Source: CAVXHQ01 sp963761735
GTDB taxonomy: Bacteria > Pseudomonadota > Alphaproteobacteria > Rhodobacterales > Rhodobacteraceae
Direction: 5' to 3'
Assembly (NCBI GenBank): GCA_963761735.1
Contig: CAVXHQ010000003.1
Coordinates: 744,001-808,000 of the forward strand
Length of the DNA stretch: 64,000 nucleotides
In this document: positions 9,320-17,602 of the stretch, one piece after another
Position numbering within the stretch: position 1 is the stretch's first letter
Layout of the letters: each line of letters opens with the position of its first letter
The notes under the pieces: model-generated
Told to the model about the DNA's origin: nothing
Database searches by the model: none
The model's input: the letters and a program-made list of their open reading frames with translations, nothing else
Translations under genes and position numbers: made by a program

Positions 9320-9799
9320 TCAGATCTTGGTGATGTCGACGGGTTCGACGTGGCGGTTGAGGCGCACCATCTCGAAATTCAGCGCCCCCGCGATCGTCAC
9401 CCAGACGAGATAGGGCACGAAGGCAAGCCCCGCCCAGAAATCGAGCGCAAAGTGCGTGATCGTCGCGCCAAGGACCGCAACCCAAAGGCCCGCCATGATC
9501 GGCAGCGCGCCTTTCAGGCGGCGCAATCCAAAAAATACCGGCGTCCAGAGCGTGTTGAACGCGATCTGCATGCCCCAGAACGCAAGGGCCATGCCGCTGC
9601 CCGGCAGCGCCGCGACACGCGCGCCCGCAAACGCGGTCAGCAGATAGATCGACGTCCAGACCACCGGAAACACCCAGTTCGGAGGCACCCAGGACGGCTT
9701 GTTCAGCCGCGCGTACCACGGGCCGGTCGGAAACATCGCCCCCGTGGCCCCGGCGGCACAGCACGCGGCAAAGAATATCGCAAAAAGCCACAGGTCCAT
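9320..9799 (-). CDS. tspO: Tryptophan-rich sensory protein TspO
   Basis: A 159-residue membrane protein of the TspO/MBR (peripheral benzodiazepine receptor) family with five hydrophobic helices. The family motifs 'YARLNKPSWVPPNWVFPVVWT', 'WGMQIAFNTLWTPVFFGLRR' and a C-terminal 'YLVWVTIAGALNFEMVRLN' are present. In Rhodobacter TspO binds porphyrin intermediates and lowers expression of photosynthesis genes in oxygen. Here it follows crtB in the same direction, which is also the Rhodobacter arrangement, so a role tied to tetrapyrrole or PpsR/AerR control is likely by analogy. Confidence 0.95.
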   Translation of the reverse strand: MDLWLFAIFFAACCAAGATGAMFPTGPWYARLNKPSWVPPNWVFPVVWTSIYLLTAFAGARVAALPGSGMALAFWGMQIAFNTLWTPVFFGLRRLKGALPIMAGLWVAVLGATITHFALDFWAGLAFVPYLVWVTIAGALNFEMVRLNRHVEPVDITKI

Positions 9800-9902
9800 A
9801 GGTCACGCTCCTTGCGTCTGCATGACGGCAATATGGGGCAAAACGTCGCGCATACCAGTGCGCGCGCCGTTCCGATCCTAATTTGTCGCCCGGTTCGGGT
9901 GT

Positions 9903-10916
9903 TCAGATGCCTGCAAGACGGTCGTCGCGACTGGCCAGATCGGCAAGAACGCCCAGCAGGGCGGTCGTCCGCCCTTCTGCGGGGCGTGCCTGCGCGGTTG
10001 CCGTCACCAGGAACGCAACCTCGGACAAGGGCGGCGCATAGAGCACCGCCTGACCGGGCATCACCATCGAGGCTGCGGTGCGCCCCGCCGCCTGTACCAT
10101 CCAGCCGATTTTCTGCGCCCTGCCCGTGCGCGCCCGCATCGAAATGCTATCGCATCCCTGACGGCGCACCTGCGCGCCGATGCCCGCATAGATCAGGCGC
10201 GCGGCCCAGATGCCCATGCGGGCCCGGCATGGCAGCGCGGAAATCCCAGCCTCGGACCGGGCGTACAGCCGGTCCGCCTCGGCCAGCAAGCGCGATACCA
10301 TTTTGCGCACCTGCGCCGTCGGCAGCGGTTCGGCCAGAAACATCTGTTCGGACACGCCTGCCCCGGCCAGCCAATCGGTCGGCAGATACAGCCGCCCCGC
10401 GCGCGCGTCCTCGCCCACGTCGCGGGCGATATTGGTCAACTGCATCGCCACGCCCAGATCGCAGGCCCGCGCCAGCGCGTCGCCGTCCCGCACCCGCATC
10501 AGGACGCACATCATCGCGCCCACGGCACTCGCCACCCGCGCCGAATAGGCCCGTACGTCGGACAGCGTGGCGTAGCGCCGCTCCTGCGCGTCCCAGGCGA
10601 GCCCTTCGAGCAGGGCCTCGGGCAGTGCGCGCGGCATGTCGAATTCCTCGACGATGGCGGCGAAGGCCCGGTCCTCGGGGGCGTTGCGGGGCGTGCCCCG
10701 GTACGCAAGGTCGAGGCGGTCGGCCAGCGTCAGGACAGCCGCTGCCTTGCCATCGCTTTCGTCCACCGCGTCATCGGCCAGACGGCAGAACGCATAAAGG
10801 ACCAGCGCCGGGTCGCGGACCTTTGCGGGCAGCAGCTTCGACGCCATGTGAAAAGAATGAGAGCCGTGCCGGATCGCCTCGTGGCAATGGGCGAGATCGT
10901 CGGGACGTATCGTCAT
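9903..10916 (-). CDS. crtB: Phytoene synthase
   Basis: CrtB joins two geranylgeranyl-PP to phytoene, the first committed carotenoid step. The protein (337 residues) shows both Asp-rich trans-isoprenyl motifs: 'RLADDAVDES' near residue 48 and 'NIARDVGEDARAGRLYLP' near residue 176. Residues in between ('LLEGLAWD', 'YSARVASAVGAMM') follow the squalene/phytoene synthase fold. Start 'MTIRPDDLAHC' is preferred over an ATG two codons earlier. crtB is 33 bases downstream of crtI and probably shares its PpsR-controlled promoter. Confidence 0.96.
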   Translation of the reverse strand: MTIRPDDLAHCHEAIRHGSHSFHMASKLLPAKVRDPALVLYAFCRLADDAVDESDGKAAAVLTLADRLDLAYRGTPRNAPEDRAFAAIVEEFDMPRALPEALLEGLAWDAQERRYATLSDVRAYSARVASAVGAMMCVLMRVRDGDALARACDLGVAMQLTNIARDVGEDARAGRLYLPTDWLAGAGVSEQMFLAEPLPTAQVRKMVSRLLAEADRLYARSEAGISALPCRARMGIWAARLIYAGIGAQVRRQGCDSISMRARTGRAQKIGWMVQAAGRTAASMVMPGQAVLYAPPLSEVAFLVTATAQARPAEGRTTALLGVLADLASRDDRLAGI

Positions 10917-10949
10917 GGGCACTCTTTCATTCGTTTTTCACTCGGCCTT

Positions 10950-12473
10950 CTACTCGGCGGCTAGGCGCACGGCATCGGTCACCACAGGCGCATCGGGCAC
11001 CATATCGGCCAGAACCTTGGCCGAGGAAATCACCCCCGGCAGACCGGCCCCGGGATGGGTACTGGCGCCCGCGAGGTACAGCCCGCGCGCCTCTTCGCTG
11101 ACGTTGTGGGGGCGGAAATAGGCGCTTTGCAGGATGCGTGGCTCCAGCGAGAACCCCGCGCCGAACGGCGACAGGTACCGGGTGCGGAAATCCTCGGGGG
11201 TCAGAATATGCGAGGCCGAAATATCCGCCTCGAACCCCGGGATCGTCCGCTCGAGCACTGCGGCAACCTTCTGGCGATAGGTTTCCTGCATCGTCGCCCA
11301 GTCAACCGGATTGGCGTGGCCCAGATGCGGCACGGGAGACAGCACATAGAAGGTGTCGTCACCGGCGGGCGCCACGTCCGGGTCCGTCACCGAAGGCCGG
11401 TGCAGGTACAGCGACATGTCGTCGGCCAGCTTGCCCTTCACGAAGATGTCGCGCAGCAGGCCGGAATAGCGCGGACCGCTGAGGATCGTGTGATGCCCCA
11501 CGTCGGCCCATTTGTCCGCCGTGCCCCTGGTGCCGAAATACCAGACGAACAGGCCCATCGACCAACGCGAGCGTTTCAGCTTCGCGGGCGTCCAGCGTTT
11601 GCGCGGCGCGTTGCGCATCAGGTGGTCATAGGTGTGGCCCGCGTCTGCGTTGCTCACCACCAGCGGCGCGGCCAGTTCCTCGCCATCCGTCAGGCGGACT
11701 CCGCGCGCGGCACCGCCTTCGATGACGATCTCGTCGACCTCGGCTTCCTGCCGCACCTCACCGCCCTGCGCGCGGATCACGTCCACCATCGCGTCGGCAA
11801 TCCGCTGCACGCCACCCATGGCATAATGCACGCCGAATTCCTTTTCGAGATGACTGACGAGGGCATAGATGCTGGTGACATGATCGGGATCGCCGCCGAT
11901 GAACAGCGGATGAAACGACAGCGCCATGCGCAGCCGTTCGTCGCGGACCCGTGCCTTGGCAAGGCCGTGGATCGACCGGTCGGCCCGCAGGCGCGCAAAT
12001 TCCGGCAGCACCTTAATCGTCGCCCACAGCCGGTGCATCGGCTTGTCGACCATGCCTTCATACCCGATCACGAACCGGCGTTTCGCGTCTTTCAGGAACC
12101 GCAGATAGCCTTTCACATCGCCCGGCGACAGGCGGCGCACCTCGTCGATCATCCGTTGCGTGTCACCGGTGGCGGCAAACACCGACCCGTCTTCCCAGCG
12201 GATCTCATAGAACGGATCGAGCGGGCGCAAATCGACGTCGGCGTGAAAATCGCGCGCGCACGCGGCCCACAACTCTTCGAAAACCTGCGGCACGGTAACG
12301 ATCGTCGGCCCAAGATCGAACCGGTGGCCGTTTTGCGTCACCGACGATCCGCGTCCGCCCGCACGATCCAGCCGGTCGAGCACCGTAACCCGATACCCCT
12401 TGGCCCCCAGACGCATGGCGCTCGCCAGCCCGCCAAGGCCCGCACCGATCACCAGCGCCCGATTCGCATTCAT
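10950..12473 (-). CDS. crtI: Phytoene desaturase (neurosporene-forming type)
   Basis: A 507-residue FAD-dependent desaturase that converts phytoene to neurosporene (or further) in the membrane. The dinucleotide fold 'VIGAGLGGLASAMRLGAKGY' starts at residue 6, and the C-terminal CrtI signature reads 'GLYLAGASTHPGAGLPGVIS'. ATG 12473 is used because in-frame starts further 5' (12497) fall within the PpsR operator at 12489-12506. That leaves only 15 bases between operator and start codon, without a clear Shine-Dalgarno. Operon crtI-crtB, divergent from crtA. Confidence 0.95.
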   Translation of the reverse strand: MNANRALVIGAGLGGLASAMRLGAKGYRVTVLDRLDRAGGRGSSVTQNGHRFDLGPTIVTVPQVFEELWAACARDFHADVDLRPLDPFYEIRWEDGSVFAATGDTQRMIDEVRRLSPGDVKGYLRFLKDAKRRFVIGYEGMVDKPMHRLWATIKVLPEFARLRADRSIHGLAKARVRDERLRMALSFHPLFIGGDPDHVTSIYALVSHLEKEFGVHYAMGGVQRIADAMVDVIRAQGGEVRQEAEVDEIVIEGGAARGVRLTDGEELAAPLVVSNADAGHTYDHLMRNAPRKRWTPAKLKRSRWSMGLFVWYFGTRGTADKWADVGHHTILSGPRYSGLLRDIFVKGKLADDMSLYLHRPSVTDPDVAPAGDDTFYVLSPVPHLGHANPVDWATMQETYRQKVAAVLERTIPGFEADISASHILTPEDFRTRYLSPFGAGFSLEPRILQSAYFRPHNVSEEARGLYLAGASTHPGAGLPGVISSAKVLADMVPDAPVVTDAVRLAAE

Positions 12474-12488
12474 AGTCGAAGGTTCATC

Positions 12489-12506
12489 TGTAAACATAGG
12501 CTGACA
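12489..12506. promoter_or_regulatory. PpsR/CrtJ operator upstream of crtI
   Basis: TGTAAACATAGGCTGACA fits TGT-N12-ACA exactly. It ends 15 bases before the crtI start codon, where bound repressor would block transcription initiation. Paired with the second site 138 bases away next to crtA. Confidence 0.85.
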
Positions 12507-12564
12507 GTAGGCCGCGTCCCACGGCATTTCAATCCGGAATTTTTGATCGAAAATCCGTCTTAGG

Positions 12565-12592
12565 CCCTCATCCTGCTAAAAATATCCGATTC
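12565..12592 (-). repeat. Dispersed repeat, copy G (core only)
   Basis: On the minus strand CGGATATTTTTAGCAGGATGAG matches the downstream half of copy E (GGGATATTTGCCGCAGGATGAA), without the G/C hairpin. It lies in the crtI/crtA divergent promoter region. Confidence 0.45.
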
Positions 12593-12643
12593 GACAGGAC
12601 GATAATCGACCGGACCTCGCCTCTTTCAAAGCCACCCCCGATC

Positions 12644-12661
12644 TGTCAGAATAAAATTACA
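12644..12661. promoter_or_regulatory. PpsR/CrtJ operator upstream of crtA
   Basis: TGTCAGAATAAAATTACA is an exact TGT-N12-ACA site with the AT-rich spacer common in PpsR sites. It ends 16 bases before the crtA start and probably covers the crtA promoter. Confidence 0.88.
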
Positions 12662-12677
12662 CTTTCGGAATTGAGCC

Positions 12678-13391
12678 GTGCACGCATCGCAAACCGTCAG
12701 CCTCACTTTCTACCGTTTCTCGGGCCTGCGGGCACGCCTGTGGGCGTTTGCGCAGATGGGGCTGGCGCGGCGCGGCATTGCCCGTACCCCCGGCATCGGG
12801 TTCTGGAAACTCTGCGGCTCCGGGACGGGCGAGGGGTTTACCCCGCTGCCCAACACCGCCGTCTACGCCATCCTCGCCACCTGGCCCGACGCGGCAACGG
12901 CGCGCGACCAAACAGCACAGGCACCCGCGTTCGCGCGCTATCACACCCGCGCGGCCGAGGCGTGGACCGTGTTCCTGACGCCCACATCCGTGCGCGGCGA
13001 CTGGTCCGGCAGCACGCCGTTCACCGAACAGGCGCCCACACCCGGCCCCCTTGCCGCCCTGACGCGCGCCACGATCAAACCGCGCGTTGCGGCCCAGTTC
13101 TGGCGCCGCGTCCCCGATATTTCCGCGCGGATCGGCGCCGACACCAGCGTCGCCTTCAAGATCGGGATCGGCGAGGTGCCGCTGCTGCATCAGGTCACAT
13201 TCTCGATCTGGCCGGACGCTGCCAGCATGGCGGCATTCGCGCATACCGGTCCCCACGCCGAGGCGATCCGCGCGGTCCGCGACCACGACTGGTTCCGCGA
13301 AGAACTCTACGCCCGGTTCAGCGTCCAGTCGGACGCGGGCACATGGGGCGGCGTCTCGCCGCTTGCCGCATTGACCAAGGAGGCCGCATGA
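12678..13391 (+). CDS. crtA: Spheroidene monooxygenase
   Basis: CrtA adds the keto group that turns spheroidene into spheroidenone under oxygen. The protein (237 residues) has the family blocks 'SLTFYRFSGLRARLWAF' near the N-terminus, 'GFWKLCGSGTGEGFTP' (about 43-58) and 'KIGIGEVPLLHQVTFSIW' (about 158-175). The start is a GTG at 12678, the only candidate close to the conserved N-terminus. It overlaps bchI by the ATGA at 13388-13391, so crtA, bchI, bchD and bchO form one operon read from the operator-bearing region upstream. Confidence 0.95.
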   Translation: MHASQTVSLTFYRFSGLRARLWAFAQMGLARRGIARTPGIGFWKLCGSGTGEGFTPLPNTAVYAILATWPDAATARDQTAQAPAFARYHTRAAEAWTVFLTPTSVRGDWSGSTPFTEQAPTPGPLAALTRATIKPRVAAQFWRRVPDISARIGADTSVAFKIGIGEVPLLHQVTFSIWPDAASMAAFAHTGPHAEAIRAVRDHDWFREELYARFSVQSDAGTWGGVSPLAALTKEAA

Positions 13392-14389
13392 AAGCGCCAT
13401 TCCCATTCTCCGCCATCGTCGGTCAGGACGAGATGAAGACCGCGATGATCCTGACGGCCATAGACCCCCGGATCGGCGGCGTTTTGGTGTTCGGCGACCG
13501 TGGCACCGGCAAATCCACAGCCGTGCGCGCGCTTGCCGCGCTGCTGCCCCCGATCAGTGCCGTCGCGCGGTGCCCGGTGAATTCCGAGACCGCAGCGCAA
13601 GTCCCCGACTGGGCAGGCGAGACCGGCCCGGTGCAGGAAATGCCCACCCCCGTCGTCGATCTGCCGCTGGGCGCCACCGAGGACCGGGTGACCGGCGCGC
13701 TCGACATCGAACGGGCGCTGGCGCGGGGTGAAAAGGGGTTTCAACCGGGGCTGCTGGCAAAGGCGAACCGTGGCTATCTGTATATCGACGAGGTGAACCT
13801 GCTGGAGGATCACATCGTCGACCTGCTGCTCGACGTGGCGCAGTCGGGCGAGAACGTGGTCGAGCGCGAGGGCCTGTCGATCCGCCACCCGGCCCGATTC
13901 GTGCTCGTCGGCTCGGGCAACCCCGAAGAGGGCGAGTTGCGGCCGCAACTGCTCGACCGGTTCGGCCTGTCGGTAGAGGTCGCGTCGCCCAGGGACATCG
14001 AGGAACGCATCGAGGTGATCCGCAGGCGGGACGCCTATGAGACGGACAACGCCGCCTTCATGCTGCGCTGGCAGGCCGAAGACGCCGCGATTCGCGAAAA
14101 GATCGTGGCCGGACGCAGGGCCTTGAAGGGGCTGACCGCGACCGACGCCGTGCTGCGCGACGTGGCGGGCCTGTGCCTCGCCCTTGGCGCCGATGGGCTG
14201 CGGGGCGAGCTGACCCTGCTCAAGGCGGCGCGGGCCTTTGCCGCCTGGCGCGACGACACCGCCATCGGGCGCGATCACGTCCGCGCGGTGGCTGCGATGG
14301 CCCTGCGCCACCGGTTGCGCCGCGATCCCCTCGACGATGCCGGGTCCGGCGCGCGTGTGGGACGTGTGGTGGACGAGATCCTTGCCTGA
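13388..14389 (+). CDS. bchI: Magnesium chelatase subunit I (AAA+ ATPase)
   Basis: BchI is the ATPase that, with BchD, drives Mg insertion into protoporphyrin IX on BchH. The 333-residue protein begins 'FPFSAIVGQDEMKTAM' and has Walker A 'GDRGTGKST' (36-44), Walker B 'GYLYIDEVNLL', sensor 1 'FVLVGSGNPEEGE' and the arginine-finger/sensor-2 region 'LRPQLLDRFGL'. Its ATG overlaps the crtA stop (ATGA), implying coupled translation. Sequence is full length and undamaged. Confidence 0.97.
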   Translation: MKAPFPFSAIVGQDEMKTAMILTAIDPRIGGVLVFGDRGTGKSTAVRALAALLPPISAVARCPVNSETAAQVPDWAGETGPVQEMPTPVVDLPLGATEDRVTGALDIERALARGEKGFQPGLLAKANRGYLYIDEVNLLEDHIVDLLLDVAQSGENVVEREGLSIRHPARFVLVGSGNPEEGELRPQLLDRFGLSVEVASPRDIEERIEVIRRRDAYETDNAAFMLRWQAEDAAIREKIVAGRRALKGLTATDAVLRDVAGLCLALGADGLRGELTLLKAARAFAAWRDDTAIGRDHVRAVAAMALRHRLRRDPLDDAGSGARVGRVVDEILA

Positions 14390-16088
14390 CGACCATGCAC
14401 CCGGCGGTGAGACGCCATGGCAGCGCGCCTGTCTTGCGCTGACGTTGCTTGCCATCGACCCGTGCCGTCTTGGCGGCATGGTGGTGCGGGCCCGTCCCGG
14501 CCCGGTGCGCGATGCCTTTGCGGCGATGCTCGCACCTCTCGGGCCCGCGTCCCGTGTGGTGCCGGGGATGTCGGATGCGGCGCTGTTCGGCGGCGTCGAT
14601 CTGACGGCAACCCTGTCGTCGGGCCAGTTGGTGATCGACGCGGGCGTCCTTGCGCGGCCCGGCGGCGTCGTTCTGGCGATGGCCGAACGCGCCACACCCG
14701 GTTTTGCCGCGCGGCTGGGCGCGGGTCTGGCGGACGGATGGCTCGTCGCGTTCGACGAGGGCGCCGAACCTGACGAAACCGTGCCCGCCGTGCTGGCCGA
14801 AACCCTCGCCTTTGCCGCCGACCTGACCGATATCGCCTGGCGCGATGCCCTGCACACGCCACCGGACGCCGGCGCGATACCCGACGCGGGCGCGATCGCG
14901 GCGGCGCAGGCCCTGTTGCCGGACATCGCCGTGCCAGACGCCATCGTCGCCGCCATCGCCACCGCCTGCGAGGCCTTCGGCATTGCCAGCCACCGGGCGA
15001 GCCTCTTTGCCCTTGCCGCCGCGCGCGCCCACGCGGCGCTGGCGGGGCGCAGGACGATCACCGAGGACGACCTGACCGCAACCGTGCCGCTGACCCTGTC
15101 GCACCGCGCGACACGGTTTCCGCCCGAGGACAGCGCCGAAGACGCGCCGGAACCCGAGGCGCCCGATCCCGAAACCGCGCCCGAAACCACCGACGACAAC
15201 GATACTTCCGACGACGACATGGTCCTGCCGGAGGAATTGCTGCTCGACGCGATCCGCGCGTTGCTGCCCGACGATCTGCTGGCCCGCCTTGCCGCCCGCA
15301 AATCGCGCGCGGGCAAGGGCAGCGGCAGCGGCGATGCGCGCACCGGCGGACGGCGGGGCCGACCGCTGCCCTCGCGGACCGGCAGCCCGGGCCGGGGCCG
15401 CGTCGACATCACCGCCACCCTGCGCGCCGCCGCCCCGTGGCAGGCGCTGCGCGCGCAATCCCGGCCCGATCACACCGGGCTGCATATCCGCCCCTCGGAT
15501 ATCCACATCCGGCGGTACGAGACGCGCACCGAGCGGGTGTTGATCTTTACCGTCGATGCCTCCGGTTCGCTCGCGCTGTCGCGTCTGGCCGAGGCGAAGG
15601 GGGCGGTGGAACTGTTGCTGGCACAGGCCTATTCGCGGCGTGACCATGTCGCGCTGATCGCCTTTCGCGGCACCGGGGCCGAGGTGCTGTTGCCGCCGAC
15701 CCGCAGCCTCGTACAGGCAAAGCGCCGCCTCGCCGCCCTTCCGGGCGGCGGCGGCACACCGCTTGCCGCCGGTCTGGTGGCAGCGCATGCGCTGGCCCGG
15801 CAGGCGCGGGCACGCGGGCTGACGCCGACGCTGGCGCTGCTGACCGACGGACGCGCGAACGTCAATCTGGACGGGGCGCCGGGCCGTGCCGCCGCCGCCG
15901 AGGATGCGTTGAAATCCGCGCGGCTGATCGTGGCCGACGGAATGGACGGCATCGTCATCGACACCGGGCGGCGTCCCGAACCCACACTCGGCAACCTCGC
16001 CCGCGTCATGGGTGCGGCCTATCTGCCGATACCGCGCGCCGATGCGCAACGGCTGTCGTCCGCCTTGACCGCCGCCCTGGACGGCTGA
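14382..16088 (+). CDS. bchD: Magnesium chelatase subunit D
   Basis: BchD links the AAA+ BchI ring to the porphyrin-holding BchH. N-terminal half: an AAA+-like domain with degenerate ATP-binding residues. Middle: a very acidic, Pro-rich linker ('EDSAEDAPEPEAPDPE...', about residues 250-280). C-terminal half: a von Willebrand A (integrin I) domain with the MIDAS motif 'DASGSLALS' and the later 'TDGRANV'. The start is uncertain: TTG at 14382 overlaps bchI by eight bases and gives about 568 residues; GTG at 14355 or 14364 are alternatives. Third gene of crtA-bchI-bchD-bchO. Confidence 0.93.
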   Translation: MPDDHAPGGETPWQRACLALTLLAIDPCRLGGMVVRARPGPVRDAFAAMLAPLGPASRVVPGMSDAALFGGVDLTATLSSGQLVIDAGVLARPGGVVLAMAERATPGFAARLGAGLADGWLVAFDEGAEPDETVPAVLAETLAFAADLTDIAWRDALHTPPDAGAIPDAGAIAAAQALLPDIAVPDAIVAAIATACEAFGIASHRASLFALAAARAHAALAGRRTITEDDLTATVPLTLSHRATRFPPEDSAEDAPEPEAPDPETAPETTDDNDTSDDDMVLPEELLLDAIRALLPDDLLARLAARKSRAGKGSGSGDARTGGRRGRPLPSRTGSPGRGRVDITATLRAAAPWQALRAQSRPDHTGLHIRPSDIHIRRYETRTERVLIFTVDASGSLALSRLAEAKGAVELLLAQAYSRRDHVALIAFRGTGAEVLLPPTRSLVQAKRRLAALPGGGGTPLAAGLVAAHALARQARARGLTPTLALLTDGRANVNLDGAPGRAAAAEDALKSARLIVADGMDGIVIDTGRRPEPTLGNLARVMGAAYLPIPRADAQRLSSALTAALDG

Positions 16089-16092
16089 GACC

Positions 16093-16950
16093 ATGCGCTG
16101 GCCGCCCGATCCCGACTGGCCGATGGCCGCCCATTCCCGGCGCGTGCTTTGCCGCCCGCATCGCTGGCATTTCCAGGAGGCGGGGCCGAAGGGTGCGCCG
16201 TGTGTCCTGTTGATCCACGGCGCAGGCGGTGCCGCGCAAAGCTGGCACGGGATTTTCCCGCTGCTGGTGCAGTCGCACCGTGTCGTCGCCTTGGATCTGC
16301 CGGGTCAGGGGTATACCGACCTTGGCGCACGGGCGCGGTGCAGTCTTGGCCTGATGACCGAGGATATCGCCGCCCTGATGACGCAGGAAAACTGGCGTCC
16401 CGCATGTATCATCGGCCATTCGGCGGGTGCCGCCATCGCCCTGGAACTTGCGCGGCAAGGCCGTGTCCCCGAGGCGCGCATCGTCGGAATAAACGCCGCC
16501 GTCGCCGCGTTCGACGGCATCCCCGGCTGGCTGTTTCCGGTGATGGCGCGGGCACTGGCGCTGACGCCCCTGACGGCCTCGGTGTTCTCCGCCACGGCCC
16601 GCGCATCGACGGTGCGCCGCCTGATCGACAATACCGGCTCGACGCTGACCGACGACGGCATCGCGCGATACCTGCGCCTAGTGCAGGACCGCGCCCATGT
16701 GGACGCGACGCTGCTGATGATGGCGCACTGGGATCTTGCCGGCCTGATCGCGGCGCTGCCGAAGGTGGATGCCGACGTCACCCTGCTGACCGGCGCGCAG
16801 GACCGGGCCGTGCCGCCGTCGGTCAGCGTCAATGCCGCGCGGGCCTTGCCGAACGCCAGGCATATCTCGTTGCCGGGCCTTGGTCATCTGGCCCACGAAG
16901 AAGCACCAGAGGCGATCATGGCCGCCCTGACGACCGTGCTGTCGTCATAG
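16093..16950 (+). CDS. bchO: Alpha/beta hydrolase BchO (Mg-chelatase accessory)
   Basis: A 285-residue alpha/beta hydrolase always found next to bchID in purple bacteria and annotated as an Mg-chelatase accessory protein; its reaction is unknown. The oxyanion-hole motif 'LIHGAGGAAQSWHG', nucleophile elbow 'GHSAGAAIAL', and catalytic His in 'GLGHLAHEEAPE' are present, so it may be an active hydrolase. It lies four bases after bchD and ends the operon; a strong terminator follows. Confidence 0.9.
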   Translation: MRWPPDPDWPMAAHSRRVLCRPHRWHFQEAGPKGAPCVLLIHGAGGAAQSWHGIFPLLVQSHRVVALDLPGQGYTDLGARARCSLGLMTEDIAALMTQENWRPACIIGHSAGAAIALELARQGRVPEARIVGINAAVAAFDGIPGWLFPVMARALALTPLTASVFSATARASTVRRLIDNTGSTLTDDGIARYLRLVQDRAHVDATLLMMAHWDLAGLIAALPKVDADVTLLTGAQDRAVPPSVSVNAARALPNARHISLPGLGHLAHEEAPEAIMAALTTVLSS

Positions 16951-16971
16951 AAAGTGCTGATGTGATATAAA

Positions 16972-17001
16972 AAAGGACCGCCGGTTTCCCGACGGTCCTT
17001 T
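16972..17001. terminator. Bidirectional terminator between bchO and cycA
   Basis: AAAGGACCG / CGGTCCTTT, a perfect nine-base stem with a 12-base loop, flanked by A-run on the left and T on the right. It separates the convergent bchO and cycA genes and can serve both. Confidence 0.85.
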
Positions 17002-17028
17002 GAATGCGCTGCCGGTACGGCCGCGATT

Positions 17029-17472
17029 TTACTCTTCCGTCGGGATCTCACCGGTGTCGAGGCTGGCGAGGAACGCGTAGATGTCGCGGGCCTGCTGCTC
17101 GTCACGGACCTGGTAGGCCATCTTGCCACGGGCGCGGTTGTTGTCGAGCGTTTCGCGCAGCCAGCCGGTCGGATCCATCACGTAGGCGACGAAATTCTCT
17201 TCGGTCCACATCTCGCCGGTTTCGCCGATCTCGACGAGCGAATCGCCATAGTTGAAATCGGGGTACATGCCGATACCCCGGCTCAGGACGTTGTACTGGT
17301 TCGGGCCGGTCTGGGCGTTGCGGCCTGCAAGGGTCTCGCCCGCGTCGTTGACGACGACGTGGCAGGCCACGCACTGACGGTTGAACTGCTCTTCTCCGGC
17401 GGCGACATCGCCCTCGGCAAAGGCGGGTGCGGCCAGAATCGCCATAGCGGCGGCAGCGGTAAAGGTCTTCAT
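17029..17472 (-). CDS. cycA: Cytochrome c2 (periplasmic)
   Basis: A 147-residue class I c-type cytochrome. A Sec signal (MKTFTAAAAMAILAAPAFA-E) is followed by the haem motif 'CVACH' (Cys34, Cys37, His38) and a long insertion like that of Rhodobacter cytochrome c2/isocytochrome; 'RGKMAYQV' supplies the axial Met. It would carry electrons from cytochrome bc1 to the reaction centre. Its place directly downstream of hemA in the PGC and the absence of pufC in this puf operon suggest it is the main donor to the special pair. Confidence 0.9.
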   Translation of the reverse strand: MKTFTAAAAMAILAAPAFAEGDVAAGEEQFNRQCVACHVVVNDAGETLAGRNAQTGPNQYNVLSRGIGMYPDFNYGDSLVEIGETGEMWTEENFVAYVMDPTGWLRETLDNNRARGKMAYQVRDEQQARDIYAFLASLDTGEIPTEE

Positions 17473-17602
17473 ATTCGAATCTCCCATAGAGGTTACATAA
17501 ACGCCCCATTGCGCCCCAAGATAACGCCAACCAGGCGGCGGTCCAGCCCAAACGCGAAAAAGTGTCCTGGGTGCCGGGGACGCACCGCGGCCGGACGTGG
17601 CG

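Noticed and set aside
13307..15418. A 703-codon minus-strand open frame
   Set aside because: Antisense to bchI and bchD, Ser/Arg-rich without any domain; the sense genes are unmistakable.
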